64,000 nucleotides of DNA from Flavobacteriales bacterium (GCA_016721005.1 JADKJM010000019.1:310001-374000); one strand, 5' to 3'. Positions 50,471-60,067 are shown, counted from the stretch's first letter. Made by a program: numbers and translations. The notes: generated by a model not told the origin, from the sequence alone.

Positions 50471-52669
50471 TCAATTCCTCTTCACCATACCCGCCTGGTC
50501 CAGGAAGAACGCGTGGATCAGCGCTACTTCCTTCAACGCTTCGAAACGACCGGATGCGCCTCCATGTCCGGCCTCCATGTTCGTGAAGAGCAGGATCGGC
50601 GCATCGGCCTTCTGGTGTTCGCGTAAGCGTTGCACCCACTTCGCGGGTTCCCAGTATTGCACTTGGCTGTCGTGCAGTCCGGTGGTCACGAGCAGCGCCG
50701 GATAGTTCGCATCCTTCACATTATCGTACGGTGAATAGGAGAGCATGCGGTCGTAGGCCTCCTTCTCCTTGGGGTCGCCCCACTCATCGAATTCGCCGGT
50801 GGTGAGCGGGATGCTCTCATCGAGCATGGTCGTCACCACGTCCACAAAGGGTACTTCGGCGCACGCTGCTTTCCAGCGATCGGGTCGCATGTTCACCACG
50901 GCACCTATGAGCAAACCGCCCGCACTTCCGCCCAAGCAGAACATACGCTTGGGGTCAGCGTACTTCGCCTTCTCCAAGTGATCCGCGCAATCGATGAAAT
51001 CGGTGAACGTGTTCACCTTGTGTTCCATCTTCCCGTTCTCGTACCATGCGCGACCTAGCTCTTCGCCGCCGCGGATGTGCGCAATGGCGTAGACGAATCC
51101 GCGATCAAGCAAACTCAAGCGCGAGCTGCTGAAGGTCGGCTCGATGCTGTATCCGTAGCTGCCGTATCCATACAACAGGAGCGGAGCCGTGCCGTCGAGC
51201 TTGGTGCCCTTCCGGTACACGATGCTCACCGGAACCTTCGCGCCATCGCGCGCGGTGACCCAGATGCGCTCGCTCATGTAGTCCTCGCGCTTGAAGGTGC
51301 CGATCACTTCCTGTTGCTTCAGCAGGACATCGGTGGCTGTGTTCAGGTCGTGCTCGAACACACTGCCGGGAGTAGTAAGTGAGGTATATCCGTAACGCAG
51401 CTTGTCACTGTCCCACTCCGGATTGATCCCGGTATTGGCCACGTACGCCGGGTCGTTGAATTGGATCTCGTGTTCCTTACCATCGCTCAACCGACGGATG
51501 CGCAAGTGCGTGAGTCCTTCACGCCGTTCGGTGATCACCAAGTGATCCTTGAAGATGTCCACATCCTCCAGTAGGACATCCGCGCGGTGCGGGATCACTT
51601 CCTTCCACTTCGATTTGTCGCTCGTGGCATTCTCCGCGCATTCCATCAAGCGGAAGTTCTGCGCGTTCCAATTGGTGAGGATGTACCACTTGCCCGGGTT
51701 ACCCGGCACATGCATGGCGGTGTGTTCGTGTTCTTCTTCCCGTGGAAGGAAGACCTTGAACTCTCCCATCGGTTGGTCCACGGGCAACGTCAAGTGCTCG
51801 CTGCTCAATGTGCTCTCGGTGGTGATCATCACGAAGCGATCCGAACGACTGCGGAATACTTCGCAGCTGTACGTCGCGTCCTTCTCCTCGAAGACCACCA
51901 CATCGGCATCGGCGTTCGTTCCGAGCACGTGCCGATAGATGCGGTAGCTGCGGAGGGTGTCGTCCTTGCGTGTGTAGAAGACGGTCTTGTTATCCGCCCA
52001 CGCGCAACCACCGCCGGTGTTGGTGATCACATCCGGAAGGTCGTTGCCGGTTGCCAGATCGCGGAAGCGCAGCTCGTACTGCCGACGGCTGACCTCATCC
52101 ACGCTGTATCCCACCAGCCCGTTGTTCGGACTGATCTCGAAATCGCCGAGGTCGAAGTAGCTGTGCCCCTCGGCCATCTTGTTCTCGTTCAATAGCTCCA
52201 CCCAAGCGGCATCGTCCTCCGCCGGCGCCGCCGACGATGTGGACTTCGCGCGCATGTGTACCGCGTACTCCTTGCCCTCTTCGAATCGCTGTTGGTACCA
52301 GTAGCCGTTCTCGCGGTACGGTACACTGAGGTCGGTCTCCTTGATCCGCGCCTTCATCTCCGCGAAGAGGTCCTCACGCAGTTGCTTGATCGGTGCGAGC
52401 ACAGCATCGGTGTATGCGTTCTCGGCATTCAAGTGCGCCACCACTTCGGCGGTGTTTGCGTCGGGCGGGTCGGCATTGCGTTGCTCTTCCGTCAACCGCA
52501 TCCAGTAATACTCGTCCACGCGGGTGTGCCCGTGTGTGGTGATCTCGTGTGGTCTTTTCACCGCTACAGGAGGGGCGATCAGGTCGGTGGTGTTCATGTG
52601 CTGGGTGGTGTCCGTGCAAGCCGGCAACAGTATAGCTGGTAGGACGAGCAAGCTGATGGTGCGGCGCAT
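50471..52669 (-). CDS. Oligopeptidase B (S9A prolyl-oligopeptidase family) lipoprotein
   Basis: A 732-residue serine peptidase with an N-terminal lipoprotein signal (LLPAC, C18), a beta-propeller region and a C-terminal alpha/beta-hydrolase domain. The catalytic Ser is in GGSAGGLL, the Asp is probably in GLHDSQV and the His is in GHGGASGR. The insert YGSYGYSIEP and DRGFVYAIAHIRGGEELGR are typical of PtrB-like enzymes cutting after basic residues in short peptides. A TACTTTCG box lies upstream on the minus strand near 52690. Confidence 0.88.
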   Translation of the reverse strand: MRRTISLLVLPAILLPACTDTTQHMNTTDLIAPPVAVKRPHEITTHGHTRVDEYYWMRLTEEQRNADPPDANTAEVVAHLNAENAYTDAVLAPIKQLREDLFAEMKARIKETDLSVPYRENGYWYQQRFEEGKEYAVHMRAKSTSSAAPAEDDAAWVELLNENKMAEGHSYFDLGDFEISPNNGLVGYSVDEVSRRQYELRFRDLATGNDLPDVITNTGGGCAWADNKTVFYTRKDDTLRSYRIYRHVLGTNADADVVVFEEKDATYSCEVFRSRSDRFVMITTESTLSSEHLTLPVDQPMGEFKVFLPREEEHEHTAMHVPGNPGKWYILTNWNAQNFRLMECAENATSDKSKWKEVIPHRADVLLEDVDIFKDHLVITERREGLTHLRIRRLSDGKEHEIQFNDPAYVANTGINPEWDSDKLRYGYTSLTTPGSVFEHDLNTATDVLLKQQEVIGTFKREDYMSERIWVTARDGAKVPVSIVYRKGTKLDGTAPLLLYGYGSYGYSIEPTFSSSRLSLLDRGFVYAIAHIRGGEELGRAWYENGKMEHKVNTFTDFIDCADHLEKAKYADPKRMFCLGGSAGGLLIGAVVNMRPDRWKAACAEVPFVDVVTTMLDESIPLTTGEFDEWGDPKEKEAYDRMLSYSPYDNVKDANYPALLVTTGLHDSQVQYWEPAKWVQRLREHQKADAPILLFTNMEAGHGGASGRFEALKEVALIHAFFLDQAGMVKRN

Positions 52670-52714
52670 GGAGGTGGAAAGGTGGCCGAAAGTACAGTGC
52701 GCGACCGCTGCCTT

Positions 52715-53428
52715 TCAGGACAAGGTGGCGTGCAGAACGGCCGGTGACCGTAGCTCGCCAAGACCATCCACGTGGAGCCTGAAATAGAGCAAGAGATGAT
52801 CGAGCAGGTCCCGGCGCTGGGCGGCAGGAAGAACCACTTCCTCCAGTGCGCCCAGTTCGATATCAAGCAATCGGATCAGCACGTTGCTGAGTGGTGGAGC
52901 AAGGGTGTGTCCGTGTGGAACACCTGCCGGAACGAAACATCCGGCCATCAGGTCGAAATGATCCGCGCCGGGTGAAGGATGCTCCGGAAAGAAGCCCAGA
53001 TGCCCGGAGAGCTGCAAGAGGAAGATCAGCGGATATCCCTGCAACACATCACTGGCATCAATGGTCTCCAGCGCTTCGCGGACGAAGGCATCGAGCGACG
53101 GGTCCGCCGCCTCCGCCCGGAGAACGCGGTACAACACTTCCTGTGTGAAGAGGATCAGCGAGCCACGGATCGGGTCGCGATGCACATTCAAGTAGGGCTT
53201 CTCCACGCGGACCTCGCGCGCGGTATGCATGTCCGCGTCGGGTCGTTCATCCGCGACCAGTTCGATCCGGTTCAGTGGTTGAAGCGCCGCCATGGATCCG
53301 CCGTTCTTCGCACCGGTCCGCACCATGTAGGATCGCGCCCCCGCGTGTGTGGTCCAGGTCTTCACCACCACGCTGCGATCGCCGTAGCGAATGGTCTTCA
53401 GGACAATGGCGTGTGCGGTCTGCAACAT
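52715..53428 (-). CDS. recO: DNA repair protein RecO
   Basis: A 237-residue protein with the N-terminal OB fold (HAIVLKTIRYGDRSVVVKTW) and a helical C-terminal domain. RecO promotes RecA loading and strand annealing in the RecFOR pathway. Only two cysteines-histidine pairs are visible in the C-terminal half, so the zinc site seen in some RecO proteins may be absent. It lies between the oligopeptidase and porZ; recO-porZ adjacency is common in Bacteroidota. Confidence 0.85.
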   Translation of the reverse strand: MLQTAHAIVLKTIRYGDRSVVVKTWTTHAGARSYMVRTGAKNGGSMAALQPLNRIELVADERPDADMHTAREVRVEKPYLNVHRDPIRGSLILFTQEVLYRVLRAEAADPSLDAFVREALETIDASDVLQGYPLIFLLQLSGHLGFFPEHPSPGADHFDLMAGCFVPAGVPHGHTLAPPLSNVLIRLLDIELGALEEVVLPAAQRRDLLDHLLLYFRLHVDGLGELRSPAVLHATLS

Positions 53429-53457
53429 CTCGATCGCGTTCTACGCTCGAAGCCCGA

Positions 53458-55815
53458 TCAACGAACCACGAGCAGCTTCGTGTTGCACTTGTACAAGCCT
53501 TCGCGGTCACTGGAGAACACCATGTACACGCCCGTGGCCACGCGGTTGCCGCTCATGTCGTTCCCGTTCCAGATGGCTTGGCCACCCAACGAGGTGGTGC
53601 GATAGACCAGGTTTCCGCTCACGTCGGTGATCTTCACTTCGGAGTCGCGCACAAGACCCGTGATCGAAATGGGGCCGGTGTATGTTTCGCGAACCGGATT
53701 CGGGAAGATGGATGCGCAATTCGCATCATCCGCGCTTTCCACCGCATCCGATCGGTAGCCGATGATCCCACGGTCCGTGCCGAAGAAGACCTCGCCGGTG
53801 ATATCGTTGATCGCGATCGAGGTGATCGTGTTGCTGGGCAATGGACTGTTCGTCTCGGTGAAGTGGTGGATCTGCGTGCGTCCATCGGCACTCACCAGGA
53901 AGGCGCCTCCGGTCTGGGTGCCGATCCATTTCCGGTTCGCTCCATCCACGGTGATCGCACTGACGAATTCGGTCTCGAGCAGGATCTGCACGTTGCCGCT
54001 CTGTTCGATAAGGATCTGTTGCGCGTCGTAGTTGCCTTCATTACTGAAGATGGCTGCCGGGTCGTAGAAAACAGCGATGCCCTTGCTCGTTCCCACCCAG
54101 ATCTGGCCGTCCTTGTCCTCGGCGATGCTCAGGACATCCGGTGATGGAAGTCCACCTGTTCCGGGTGTGTTGTTGACCGCTTTGTACTGGTCGTCGCCAG
54201 TGTCGGAGATCGTGCCATTATCATTGAAGACCAACAGCGCATTGCCTCGCGGACGGATGATCCATTTGTACCCGTTGCTCGCCGCAAGGATCTCCGCGAG
54301 GAGAAGGTTACCGTTGAGCACCGAGCCGGGTGTGAAACTGTACCATGTGCCGTTCCGCGTGCGAACGGAAATGGGCGCAGCGGCCCAAGCATTGGTCATC
54401 CATAGGTTCCCTCCTTGGTCATAGCTCAAGCCGCCCACGTTCACCTTGCCCGATCCATCATTGGTGACCACTCCGAGCGAACTGTTCCCTACTGTGTAGT
54501 TGGCAACGGGTACACGATCGCGGAACTCCAACAATGCATCATCCCAGCTTCCAGCAAAGGCGTGGTTCGGGTCGTCCGGATCCACGGCCACGCAGATGAA
54601 ATCGTTCATGGCACCTGCAAAAGCATTCCCGCCGGCCATGGTCGGATCATTGTCCGGTTTCGTGGTCCGCCATTCCTCGTCGACGAAATGATGCACGCCG
54701 TCCTTGAGAAAGGTATTGCCCCAATTCCCGGAAGGGCTTCCAGCAGCAACATACACAGCGCCTCCGCGTGAATCCATGCGGTATACACTTGCGTTCAGCG
54801 GTCCATTGGGTCTCACGGTCGTGCCCAGTTCTCCCCCATCGGCGCGCGCAAGCCCAGCGAACCGGTCAGCGACCCATAGGTAGCCATTGGAAGAGCGGAT
54901 CGAACGCGCAGGAATGGCCGGGACCGATCCATATGCCGTGGTCTGGCTGATGAATTGTTCGTTCGGGCCGAAGGTCCCGATGTCGTATTCGTGGGAGAAG
55001 ACAATGAACTGTCCATCCGCCGAAACACGCATGTCGTGGTTCCTTCGCCCTTGGATCTGCGAGAACCGTTGCCACGTGTTATCGGGTCGAAGGACAAGCA
55101 CGGTGTCGGTGTCATCACTGGTCTTCCGGAAGTTGATGAAGGGGTGCCCTTGGAAGGTCTGGGCCAGATCGAACGGACCATTGGCCATGCCATCGCCCAT
55201 GTCCGTCCGCTTACGCCAGCTGGTGAAGGCGGTCAGGTTGGGGGAATTCCGTCCTGCGGTGTAGAGCCCGGTGCTCGTGGCCGCATAGATGGAGTCCGCA
55301 CTGAAGGTGATCGCATTCACTTGCAACTGTCCACCATTGGGGCCGATGAACCAGGTCTCCTTCACCTCGCGGCGCGCCAGATCCACCACCACAATACCAA
55401 AGCCACAGCCGAGGTAGGCCGTGGTTCCTTCCTGGTGCACCGAATAGATGGCCTTGTCGCCAAGGATCGAGCTGCGCTTGATGTCGCCCATGTTGAAACT
55501 ACGCTCGCCTTCCACGAGATCCAAGTTCCCATTGCCGTAATACACGATCAGCGTATGCAGTTCCTGGTTCCACGCCAACCCGCGGATGTCCACATCGTTC
55601 AGCGCATTCGTCTTGTTGATCCGGTCGATCTCGCCGGTTGATGGATCGAAGCGGAACAGGCCGTTGGCCGTGGCACAATAAGCCTTTCCATCACCTTCCA
55701 CCACGTCGATCATCCGCAGGTACGGGAAGTGATCCCGCCAGGCGCCGATGGGTGTCTGGCTAAAACCGGCCAGGGAGAGCGTCACGAAAAGGACGGAGAG
55801 ATAACGATGCATCAC
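53458..55815 (-). CDS. porZ: PorZ-like T9SS surface protein (beta-propellers plus type A domain)
   Basis: A 785-residue protein with a signal peptide (about 1-20), the family opening PIGAWRDHFPYL, two beta-propeller regions of the two-component-regulator type (for example IWVGTSKGIAVFYD, GGAFLVSADGRTQIHHF) and a C-terminal type A sorting domain (SIFPNPVRETYTG to KLLVVR). Length, order and proximity to recO match PorZ, which helps the T9SS attachment complex deliver anionic LPS in Porphyromonas. Whether A-LPS exists here is unknown. Confidence 0.82.
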   Translation of the reverse strand: MMHRYLSVLFVTLSLAGFSQTPIGAWRDHFPYLRMIDVVEGDGKAYCATANGLFRFDPSTGEIDRINKTNALNDVDIRGLAWNQELHTLIVYYGNGNLDLVEGERSFNMGDIKRSSILGDKAIYSVHQEGTTAYLGCGFGIVVVDLARREVKETWFIGPNGGQLQVNAITFSADSIYAATSTGLYTAGRNSPNLTAFTSWRKRTDMGDGMANGPFDLAQTFQGHPFINFRKTSDDTDTVLVLRPDNTWQRFSQIQGRRNHDMRVSADGQFIVFSHEYDIGTFGPNEQFISQTTAYGSVPAIPARSIRSSNGYLWVADRFAGLARADGGELGTTVRPNGPLNASVYRMDSRGGAVYVAAGSPSGNWGNTFLKDGVHHFVDEEWRTTKPDNDPTMAGGNAFAGAMNDFICVAVDPDDPNHAFAGSWDDALLEFRDRVPVANYTVGNSSLGVVTNDGSGKVNVGGLSYDQGGNLWMTNAWAAAPISVRTRNGTWYSFTPGSVLNGNLLLAEILAASNGYKWIIRPRGNALLVFNDNGTISDTGDDQYKAVNNTPGTGGLPSPDVLSIAEDKDGQIWVGTSKGIAVFYDPAAIFSNEGNYDAQQILIEQSGNVQILLETEFVSAITVDGANRKWIGTQTGGAFLVSADGRTQIHHFTETNSPLPSNTITSIAINDITGEVFFGTDRGIIGYRSDAVESADDANCASIFPNPVRETYTGPISITGLVRDSEVKITDVSGNLVYRTTSLGGQAIWNGNDMSGNRVATGVYMVFSSDREGLYKCNTKLLVVR

Positions 55816-55892
55816 GTTCGGTTCAAGGGTTCGGGCACGCGTTCAACGCCAAATCGGGCCGATCCGTATGGGCCAAGGTAGATCCGGGAAGG

Positions 55893-55920
55893 AAAAAGCC
55901 CCTGCATATGCAGAGGCTTT
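55893..55920 (-). terminator. Rho-independent terminator after tRNA-Cys
   Basis: On the minus strand AAAGCCTCTGCA and TGCAGGGGCTTT form a 12-base stem with one T-G wobble and a TA-only loop, followed by a short U run. It lies just 4 bases past the tRNA 3' end. Confidence 0.75.
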
Positions 55921-55923
55921 CCG

Positions 55924-55994
55924 AGGTCGCGTGCGGATTCGAACCGCAGTAGCAGCTTTTGCAGAGCTGTGCCTAGCCACTCGGCCACGCGACC
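55924..55994 (-). tRNA. tRNA-Cys (anticodon GCA)
   Basis: On the minus strand, acceptor strands GGTCGCG (55994-55988) and CGCGACC pair fully; the anticodon stem CAGCT/AGCTG encloses loop CTGCAAA with anticodon GCA; the T arm is TGCGG/CCGCA around TTCGAAT; the D arm is GCCGAGTGGCTAGGC. The discriminator is U, as in cysteine tRNAs. CCA is not encoded. Confidence 0.93.
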
Positions 55995-56058
55995 TTGTAA
56001 GAACGGCGGCGAAGATAGGTGGCCGGGTCCGTCCGCCTGCCTTGCTTGGTCCTGATCG

Positions 56059-56409
56059 TCATCCCTCCACGGTGTAGGTCACTTCGGCCACATCACCCTG
56101 TACCGGTGGGCGCTCCTTCACCACGCGCACCCGCCAGTTCAACGGTTGCGACCATTGCTCCTTCAGGGCTGTATGGATCCTTCGGGCCACATGTTCGATC
56201 AGCTTGCTGCGGATGGCCATCTGCTCCTTCACGATGGAGGTGATGCGTCCGTAGTCCACGGTATCGGTGAGGTCGTCCGAGTTCTCCGCACGGACCAGAT
56301 CGCCGGAGACGGTGATGTCGATACGATAGTGCCCCCCGATCCGCGCTTCCTCCTCCAAGCATCCGTGATAGGCGAACACCCGGATGTCCTTCACCTCGAT
56401 CAAGCCCAT
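56059..56409 (-). CDS. folB: Dihydroneopterin aldolase
   Basis: A 116-residue FolB starting MGLIEVKDIRVFAYHGC, with the conserved catalytic Glu in CLEEEARIGG, Tyr in DTVDYGRI and Lys in VRVVKERPPV. It splits dihydroneopterin to 6-hydroxymethyl-dihydropterin in folate synthesis. The ATG at 56418, three codons further upstream, is an alternative. The start lies inside the end of gltX (overlap about 10 bases), so the genes are probably coupled. Confidence 0.88.
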   Translation of the reverse strand: MGLIEVKDIRVFAYHGCLEEEARIGGHYRIDITVSGDLVRAENSDDLTDTVDYGRITSIVKEQMAIRSKLIEHVARRIHTALKEQWSQPLNWRVRVVKERPPVQGDVAEVTYTVEG

Positions 56410-57935
56410 GTGCGGCATAGTTCAAGTCCTGCTTTCAGGCGGGCAATGACTTCTTCCTTGCCCAACAATGCGCTGACATCGAACATGCCCGGACCCTGCA
56501 TCCTCCCGGCTACGAAGAGGCGATACAAAGGCATCAGCTGCCCGACCTTCATTCCGTGCGCTTGCAGGACTTCCCGGAACGCGGCCTCGATCGATGCTGC
56601 TGTGATAGCCGGAAGCCCTTCGAGCTTGGTGATGAAATCCTCCAAGCCATCCGCAGCTTCAGGTTTCCACCGCTTCTTCAATTCCTCATTTGCTTCCGCG
56701 TTCCCGTTCAGCGGGGAACCTGAGGTAAAGAGATAGGCGCCTTCGAGCATGTCCTCCACGAAGGTGGCCCGTTCCTTCAACAAGTTCGCTGCGGTGGTCG
56801 CGCGGTCGGTTGTCGTATCGATCCCTTTGCTCTTCAACGCGGCCTGAAGTTGTTGCCCTAGTTCCGCATCCGGGCGGGCGCGCAGGTATTGCTGGTTGAA
56901 CCAGTTGGTCTTTTCCGGATCGAACCGCGCACCGCCTTTGTGTACCCGCTGTAGGTCGAAGAGTTCCGTCATGCGCTCCATGCTCATCAACTCCTCATCG
57001 CCACCGGGATTCCATCCGAGCAACGCAAGCATGTTGATGAAGGCTTCCGGGTAATAGCCCTTCTCCCGATAACCACTGCTCTTCTCCCCGGAGGTCGGGT
57101 CGATCCAATCCAACGGGAACACCGGAAAACCCAGTCGATCGCCATCGCGCTTGCTCAATTTCCCGTTCCCGTCCGGCTTCAGGATCAATGGCAGGTGTGC
57201 GAAAGCCGGGCGCTCCCAGCCAAAGGCTTCGTAGATCAGTACATGCAGTGGGGCGCTCGGCAACCACTCTTCTCCGCGTATCACATGCGTGATGTGCATG
57301 AGGTGATCATCCACGATGTTCGCCAAGTGGTAGGTCGGCATGCCATCGCTCTTGAACAACACCTTGTCATCAATGTTCGCGCTGTGAACAACCACCCATC
57401 CGCGGATCAGGTCCTCGAAGCGGATCTCCTGTTGGCGAGGCACCTTCAGTCGGATCACGTGTTCATCACCCCGCGCCAACCGTTCCTTCACTTCGTCCGC
57501 GCTAAGTGTGAGCGAGTTCTTCATGTGCTCACGCGTAACTGCTGTGTACGCCGCCGCAGCTACTCCTGCGGCTTTCAACCGCTCGCGCATGGCGTCGAGT
57601 TCCTCCGGGGTGTCGAATGCGTAGTAGGCCTTGTCTGCTGCGATCAATTGATCCGCGTACTGCCTGTAGAGTTCCTTGCGGTCGCTTTGCCGATACGGTC
57701 CGTCCGGTCCGCTCTTCCACGGACTTTCATCCGGATCAAGGCCGCACCACTCCAGCGCAGCCTTGATGTACTCCTCCGCGCCCGGCACGAAGCGCGTACG
57801 ATCGGTGTCCTCGATCCGAAGCAGGAAGGTTCCTCGGTGTTTGCGCGCGAACAGGTAGTTGTACAGGGCTGTGCGCACGCCACCCATGTGCAGGGGTCCT
57901 GTGGGACTTGGCGCGAAACGGACTCTTACCGACAT
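56400..57935 (-). CDS. gltX: Glutamyl-tRNA synthetase
   Basis: A 511-residue class I synthetase. The HIGH-type motif is PTGPLHMGG (11-19), and the KMSKS-type motif reads NGKLSKRDGDRLG. The N-terminal RVRFAPSPTG and the LLRIEDTDRTR block are diagnostic. It charges tRNA-Glu; since gatA is also present, it may be non-discriminating and also charge tRNA-Gln, but a separate GlnS cannot be ruled out. Confidence 0.94.
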   Translation of the reverse strand: MSVRVRFAPSPTGPLHMGGVRTALYNYLFARKHRGTFLLRIEDTDRTRFVPGAEEYIKAALEWCGLDPDESPWKSGPDGPYRQSDRKELYRQYADQLIAADKAYYAFDTPEELDAMRERLKAAGVAAAAYTAVTREHMKNSLTLSADEVKERLARGDEHVIRLKVPRQQEIRFEDLIRGWVVVHSANIDDKVLFKSDGMPTYHLANIVDDHLMHITHVIRGEEWLPSAPLHVLIYEAFGWERPAFAHLPLILKPDGNGKLSKRDGDRLGFPVFPLDWIDPTSGEKSSGYREKGYYPEAFINMLALLGWNPGGDEELMSMERMTELFDLQRVHKGGARFDPEKTNWFNQQYLRARPDAELGQQLQAALKSKGIDTTTDRATTAANLLKERATFVEDMLEGAYLFTSGSPLNGNAEANEELKKRWKPEAADGLEDFITKLEGLPAITAASIEAAFREVLQAHGMKVGQLMPLYRLFVAGRMQGPGMFDVSALLGKEEVIARLKAGLELCRTWA

Positions 57936-57990
57936 GGTCGAACGTGTGCTGGGTAGACAGCGGACAACGGTCTGCTGGTTGAATGGAATG

Positions 57991-57998
57991 CGAAGTTA
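57991..57998 (-). promoter_or_regulatory. -7 box (TAACTTCG) of gltX
   Basis: On the minus strand TAACTTCG lies 55 bases before the gltX start, the same octamer as before porW and the MltD-like gene. Confidence 0.45.
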
Positions 57999-58018
57999 TC
58001 CGGCGATATGCGCGGGAT

Positions 58019-58345
58019 TCACACCTGTACCCCCTTCAGCAGGAGTCGCTGCCAAGCGGTGTGTTTGCGGAGATAGCCCTTGATCGTTGGGTGCGTCGGG
58101 ATCAGCTTCAGGCTGTTCTCCTCCACCCAATTCAAGGTCTTCTCCATCATCACATCGGCTACGCCCAAGGATTGGATGGGCCGCGGTACATCAAGGGTGC
58201 CTAGGAATATCCGATCGCCATCGCGGTCGTATTCGAGACGCGCCCGGTGCCCATTGACACGCAGAACGAACTGGCGTGAATCAGGTTCGTCCTCCAAGTG
58301 GATGGTCGAAAAGTCGAGGGTCTCGGTCGGGATCGTCTTTGCCAT
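58019..58345 (-). CDS. Small GNAT-like protein (YjdJ/Acetyltransf_CG type)
   Basis: A 108-residue protein resembling the compact acetyltransferase-like family typified by YjdJ: FVLRVNGHRARLEYDRDGD, then GVADVMMEKTLNWVEENSLKL and the late THPTIKGYLRKH. The acetyl-CoA loop Q/RxxGxG/A is reduced to SLGVADVM, so activity is uncertain. It has its own promoter 7 bases upstream. Confidence 0.7.
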   Translation of the reverse strand: MAKTIPTETLDFSTIHLEDEPDSRQFVLRVNGHRARLEYDRDGDRIFLGTLDVPRPIQSLGVADVMMEKTLNWVEENSLKLIPTHPTIKGYLRKHTAWQRLLLKGVQV

Positions 58346-58352
58346 GTCGGCA

Positions 58353-58360
58353 CAAAATTA
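58353..58360 (-). promoter_or_regulatory. -7 box (TAATTTTG) of the GNAT-like gene
   Basis: A full TAnnTTTG match on the minus strand, ending 7 bases before the ATG at 58345. Confidence 0.5.
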
Positions 58361-58436
58361 ACATCCCCTACCCGGTATGGCGCATTCCTGCTCAGGATGG
58401 GCTTTAGGCGGGGTGAGAAATGGGCTGTGCCGATAG

Positions 58437-58444
58437 TACTTTGG
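58437..58444 (+). promoter_or_regulatory. -7-like box (TACTTTGG) of the first C2-like cargo gene
   Basis: TACTTTGG ends 4 bases before the ATG at 58449. A TA two bases upstream gives an alternative register. Confidence 0.35.
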
Positions 58445-58448
58445 ACGC

Positions 58449-60008
58449 ATGTACAGAACACTACTTCTGCCACTGGCTTTGGTGTTTCATGTCGTTCTAC
58501 GCGCTCAATGCGGCGCCTGTGCCATCGGCGACACCTGCACGGTCGATCCACCCTTACCGACTGTTTGCCCGGCGATCACACCGGAGGGAACCGTAGGTGT
58601 ACCCTATGAAGTGGATGTGACCTTCTGGATCCCCCCATCCTTTCCGGAGCCGACCACGAATTTGAATGTGGTCGTCAGCCAGATCGTGCTCAACAGCTTG
58701 GAGAATGTGCCTCTCGGGCTGACCTATCAAGCCAGCAGCCCCGACCTGACGTACTACCCCCAGATCAACCCCTTTGGTTGTGTGCGCGTTTGTGGAACCC
58801 CGATGGTCGCCGGTTCGGATACGATCTTCATCCATGCCACAGCGACTGCGACGGTTGGTGGAGTAGGCACTACCCAGGATTATGATCTACCGATCCCGAT
58901 CCTCATCCACCCAGCGGCACTGGACACCGCTCCGGACTTCAGCATTTCCGCGACCACTGGTTGTCCACCGCTCACGGTGTCCTTCGACCCTTTGATCAAC
59001 GCGCCAGGGTTGACGAGCAGTTACAATTGGAACTTCGGCAACGGCAACACCTTCGTCGGAGCAACGCCACCCGACCAGACCTATACCGGCGTCGGCGACC
59101 ACATCGTCAGCCTTCAGACCACGGTAACTGTTCCGGTGCTTACACAACTCACTGTTTCCAACATCAACAATAACTGGTGCGGCGACCTCGACGAGCCGAA
59201 TATTCCGATCGTGGGATGTGTTGGACAACCCGATCTGTACTTCACGATCACCGACGCTCAATATGGACTGAGCAGAAGTGTCACCGTGAACAATACGCAA
59301 AGCCACACCTGGAACAACCTGTCCATCCCGCTCACGTTCCCTCCATTCACCCTGCGCGTGTATGACCAGGACGCCGTGAGCGCTGATGATCTGCTGGGCA
59401 CGTTCCAATTCACAAACTCCGGGAACTTCTCCTTCAACCAAGGCGGTACCGCTGGTCAGGGTGTTGTTCAAATACAGACCGTACAGGTCTTCAACTACTC
59501 GGATACCATCACCGTGCTCCCCGCGCCGAACACCACGATCACCTTCAACGGAAGCGTACTGTGTGCTTTTGACCAGGGTCTTGTCGGGTACGAGTGGTCC
59601 CTTAACAGTGTGGTGCTGCCTGACGAACAAGGACCCTGCGTGCTTGCGTCCAACGGCCAATGGTCGGTCACGGGAACGAATTCCTTCGGGTGTACATCCA
59701 CCTCGAATTACCAGGTCATCGGGATGGGATTGAGCGAATACGGAGCAGGATCAGGACTCGATCTGTTCCCGGTTCCGAACAGCGGACGATTCACCGTGCG
59801 TTTGCGTGATCGAACATCGAATGCACGCATCCTGTTGCGGGTCTTCGACGCCGTTGGCGCGTTGGTATATGAAGAGCGCGTGAATGGCGCTATTCCGGAA
59901 GGTGGGTCGGTTGTCGATCTCTCTGGTGTCGCCGCCGGATCCTACACGCTGCGCGTGGATGACGGAACTCGTGCGCTGACCAAAGCGTTCGTGGTCCGCC
60001 CGCACTAG
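58449..60008 (+). CDS. T9SS type A cargo protein with PKD and C2-like domains (paralogue 1)
   Basis: A 519-residue secreted protein: signal peptide (about 1-19), a Cys-rich start (CGACAIGDTC), an N-terminal beta domain (about 30-150), a PKD-like domain (about 155-225, with YNWNFGNG), a C2-like beta sandwich (about 235-350) with NNWCGDLDEP, the PDLYF block and the calcium-loop-like RVYDQDAVSADDLLG, an Ig-like region and a C-terminal type A sorting domain (DLFPVPNSGRFTV to FVVRPH). It is similar throughout to the gene at 61110. Probably surface-exposed; binding partner unknown. Confidence 0.82.
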   Translation: MYRTLLLPLALVFHVVLRAQCGACAIGDTCTVDPPLPTVCPAITPEGTVGVPYEVDVTFWIPPSFPEPTTNLNVVVSQIVLNSLENVPLGLTYQASSPDLTYYPQINPFGCVRVCGTPMVAGSDTIFIHATATATVGGVGTTQDYDLPIPILIHPAALDTAPDFSISATTGCPPLTVSFDPLINAPGLTSSYNWNFGNGNTFVGATPPDQTYTGVGDHIVSLQTTVTVPVLTQLTVSNINNNWCGDLDEPNIPIVGCVGQPDLYFTITDAQYGLSRSVTVNNTQSHTWNNLSIPLTFPPFTLRVYDQDAVSADDLLGTFQFTNSGNFSFNQGGTAGQGVVQIQTVQVFNYSDTITVLPAPNTTITFNGSVLCAFDQGLVGYEWSLNSVVLPDEQGPCVLASNGQWSVTGTNSFGCTSTSNYQVIGMGLSEYGAGSGLDLFPVPNSGRFTVRLRDRTSNARILLRVFDAVGALVYEERVNGAIPEGGSVVDLSGVAAGSYTLRVDDGTRALTKAFVVRPH

Positions 60009-60032
60009 AAAACCCGCTGCGGTCCACTCGGC

Positions 60033-60040
60033 TAATTTCG
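60033..60040 (+). promoter_or_regulatory. -7 box (TAATTTCG) of the glycosyltransferase gene
   Basis: TAATTTCG lies 27 bases before the ATG at 60068, in the 59-base gap after the first cargo gene. Confidence 0.4.
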
Positions 60041-60067
60041 CCGACCTCACGGCTGACCCGTGGTTCG

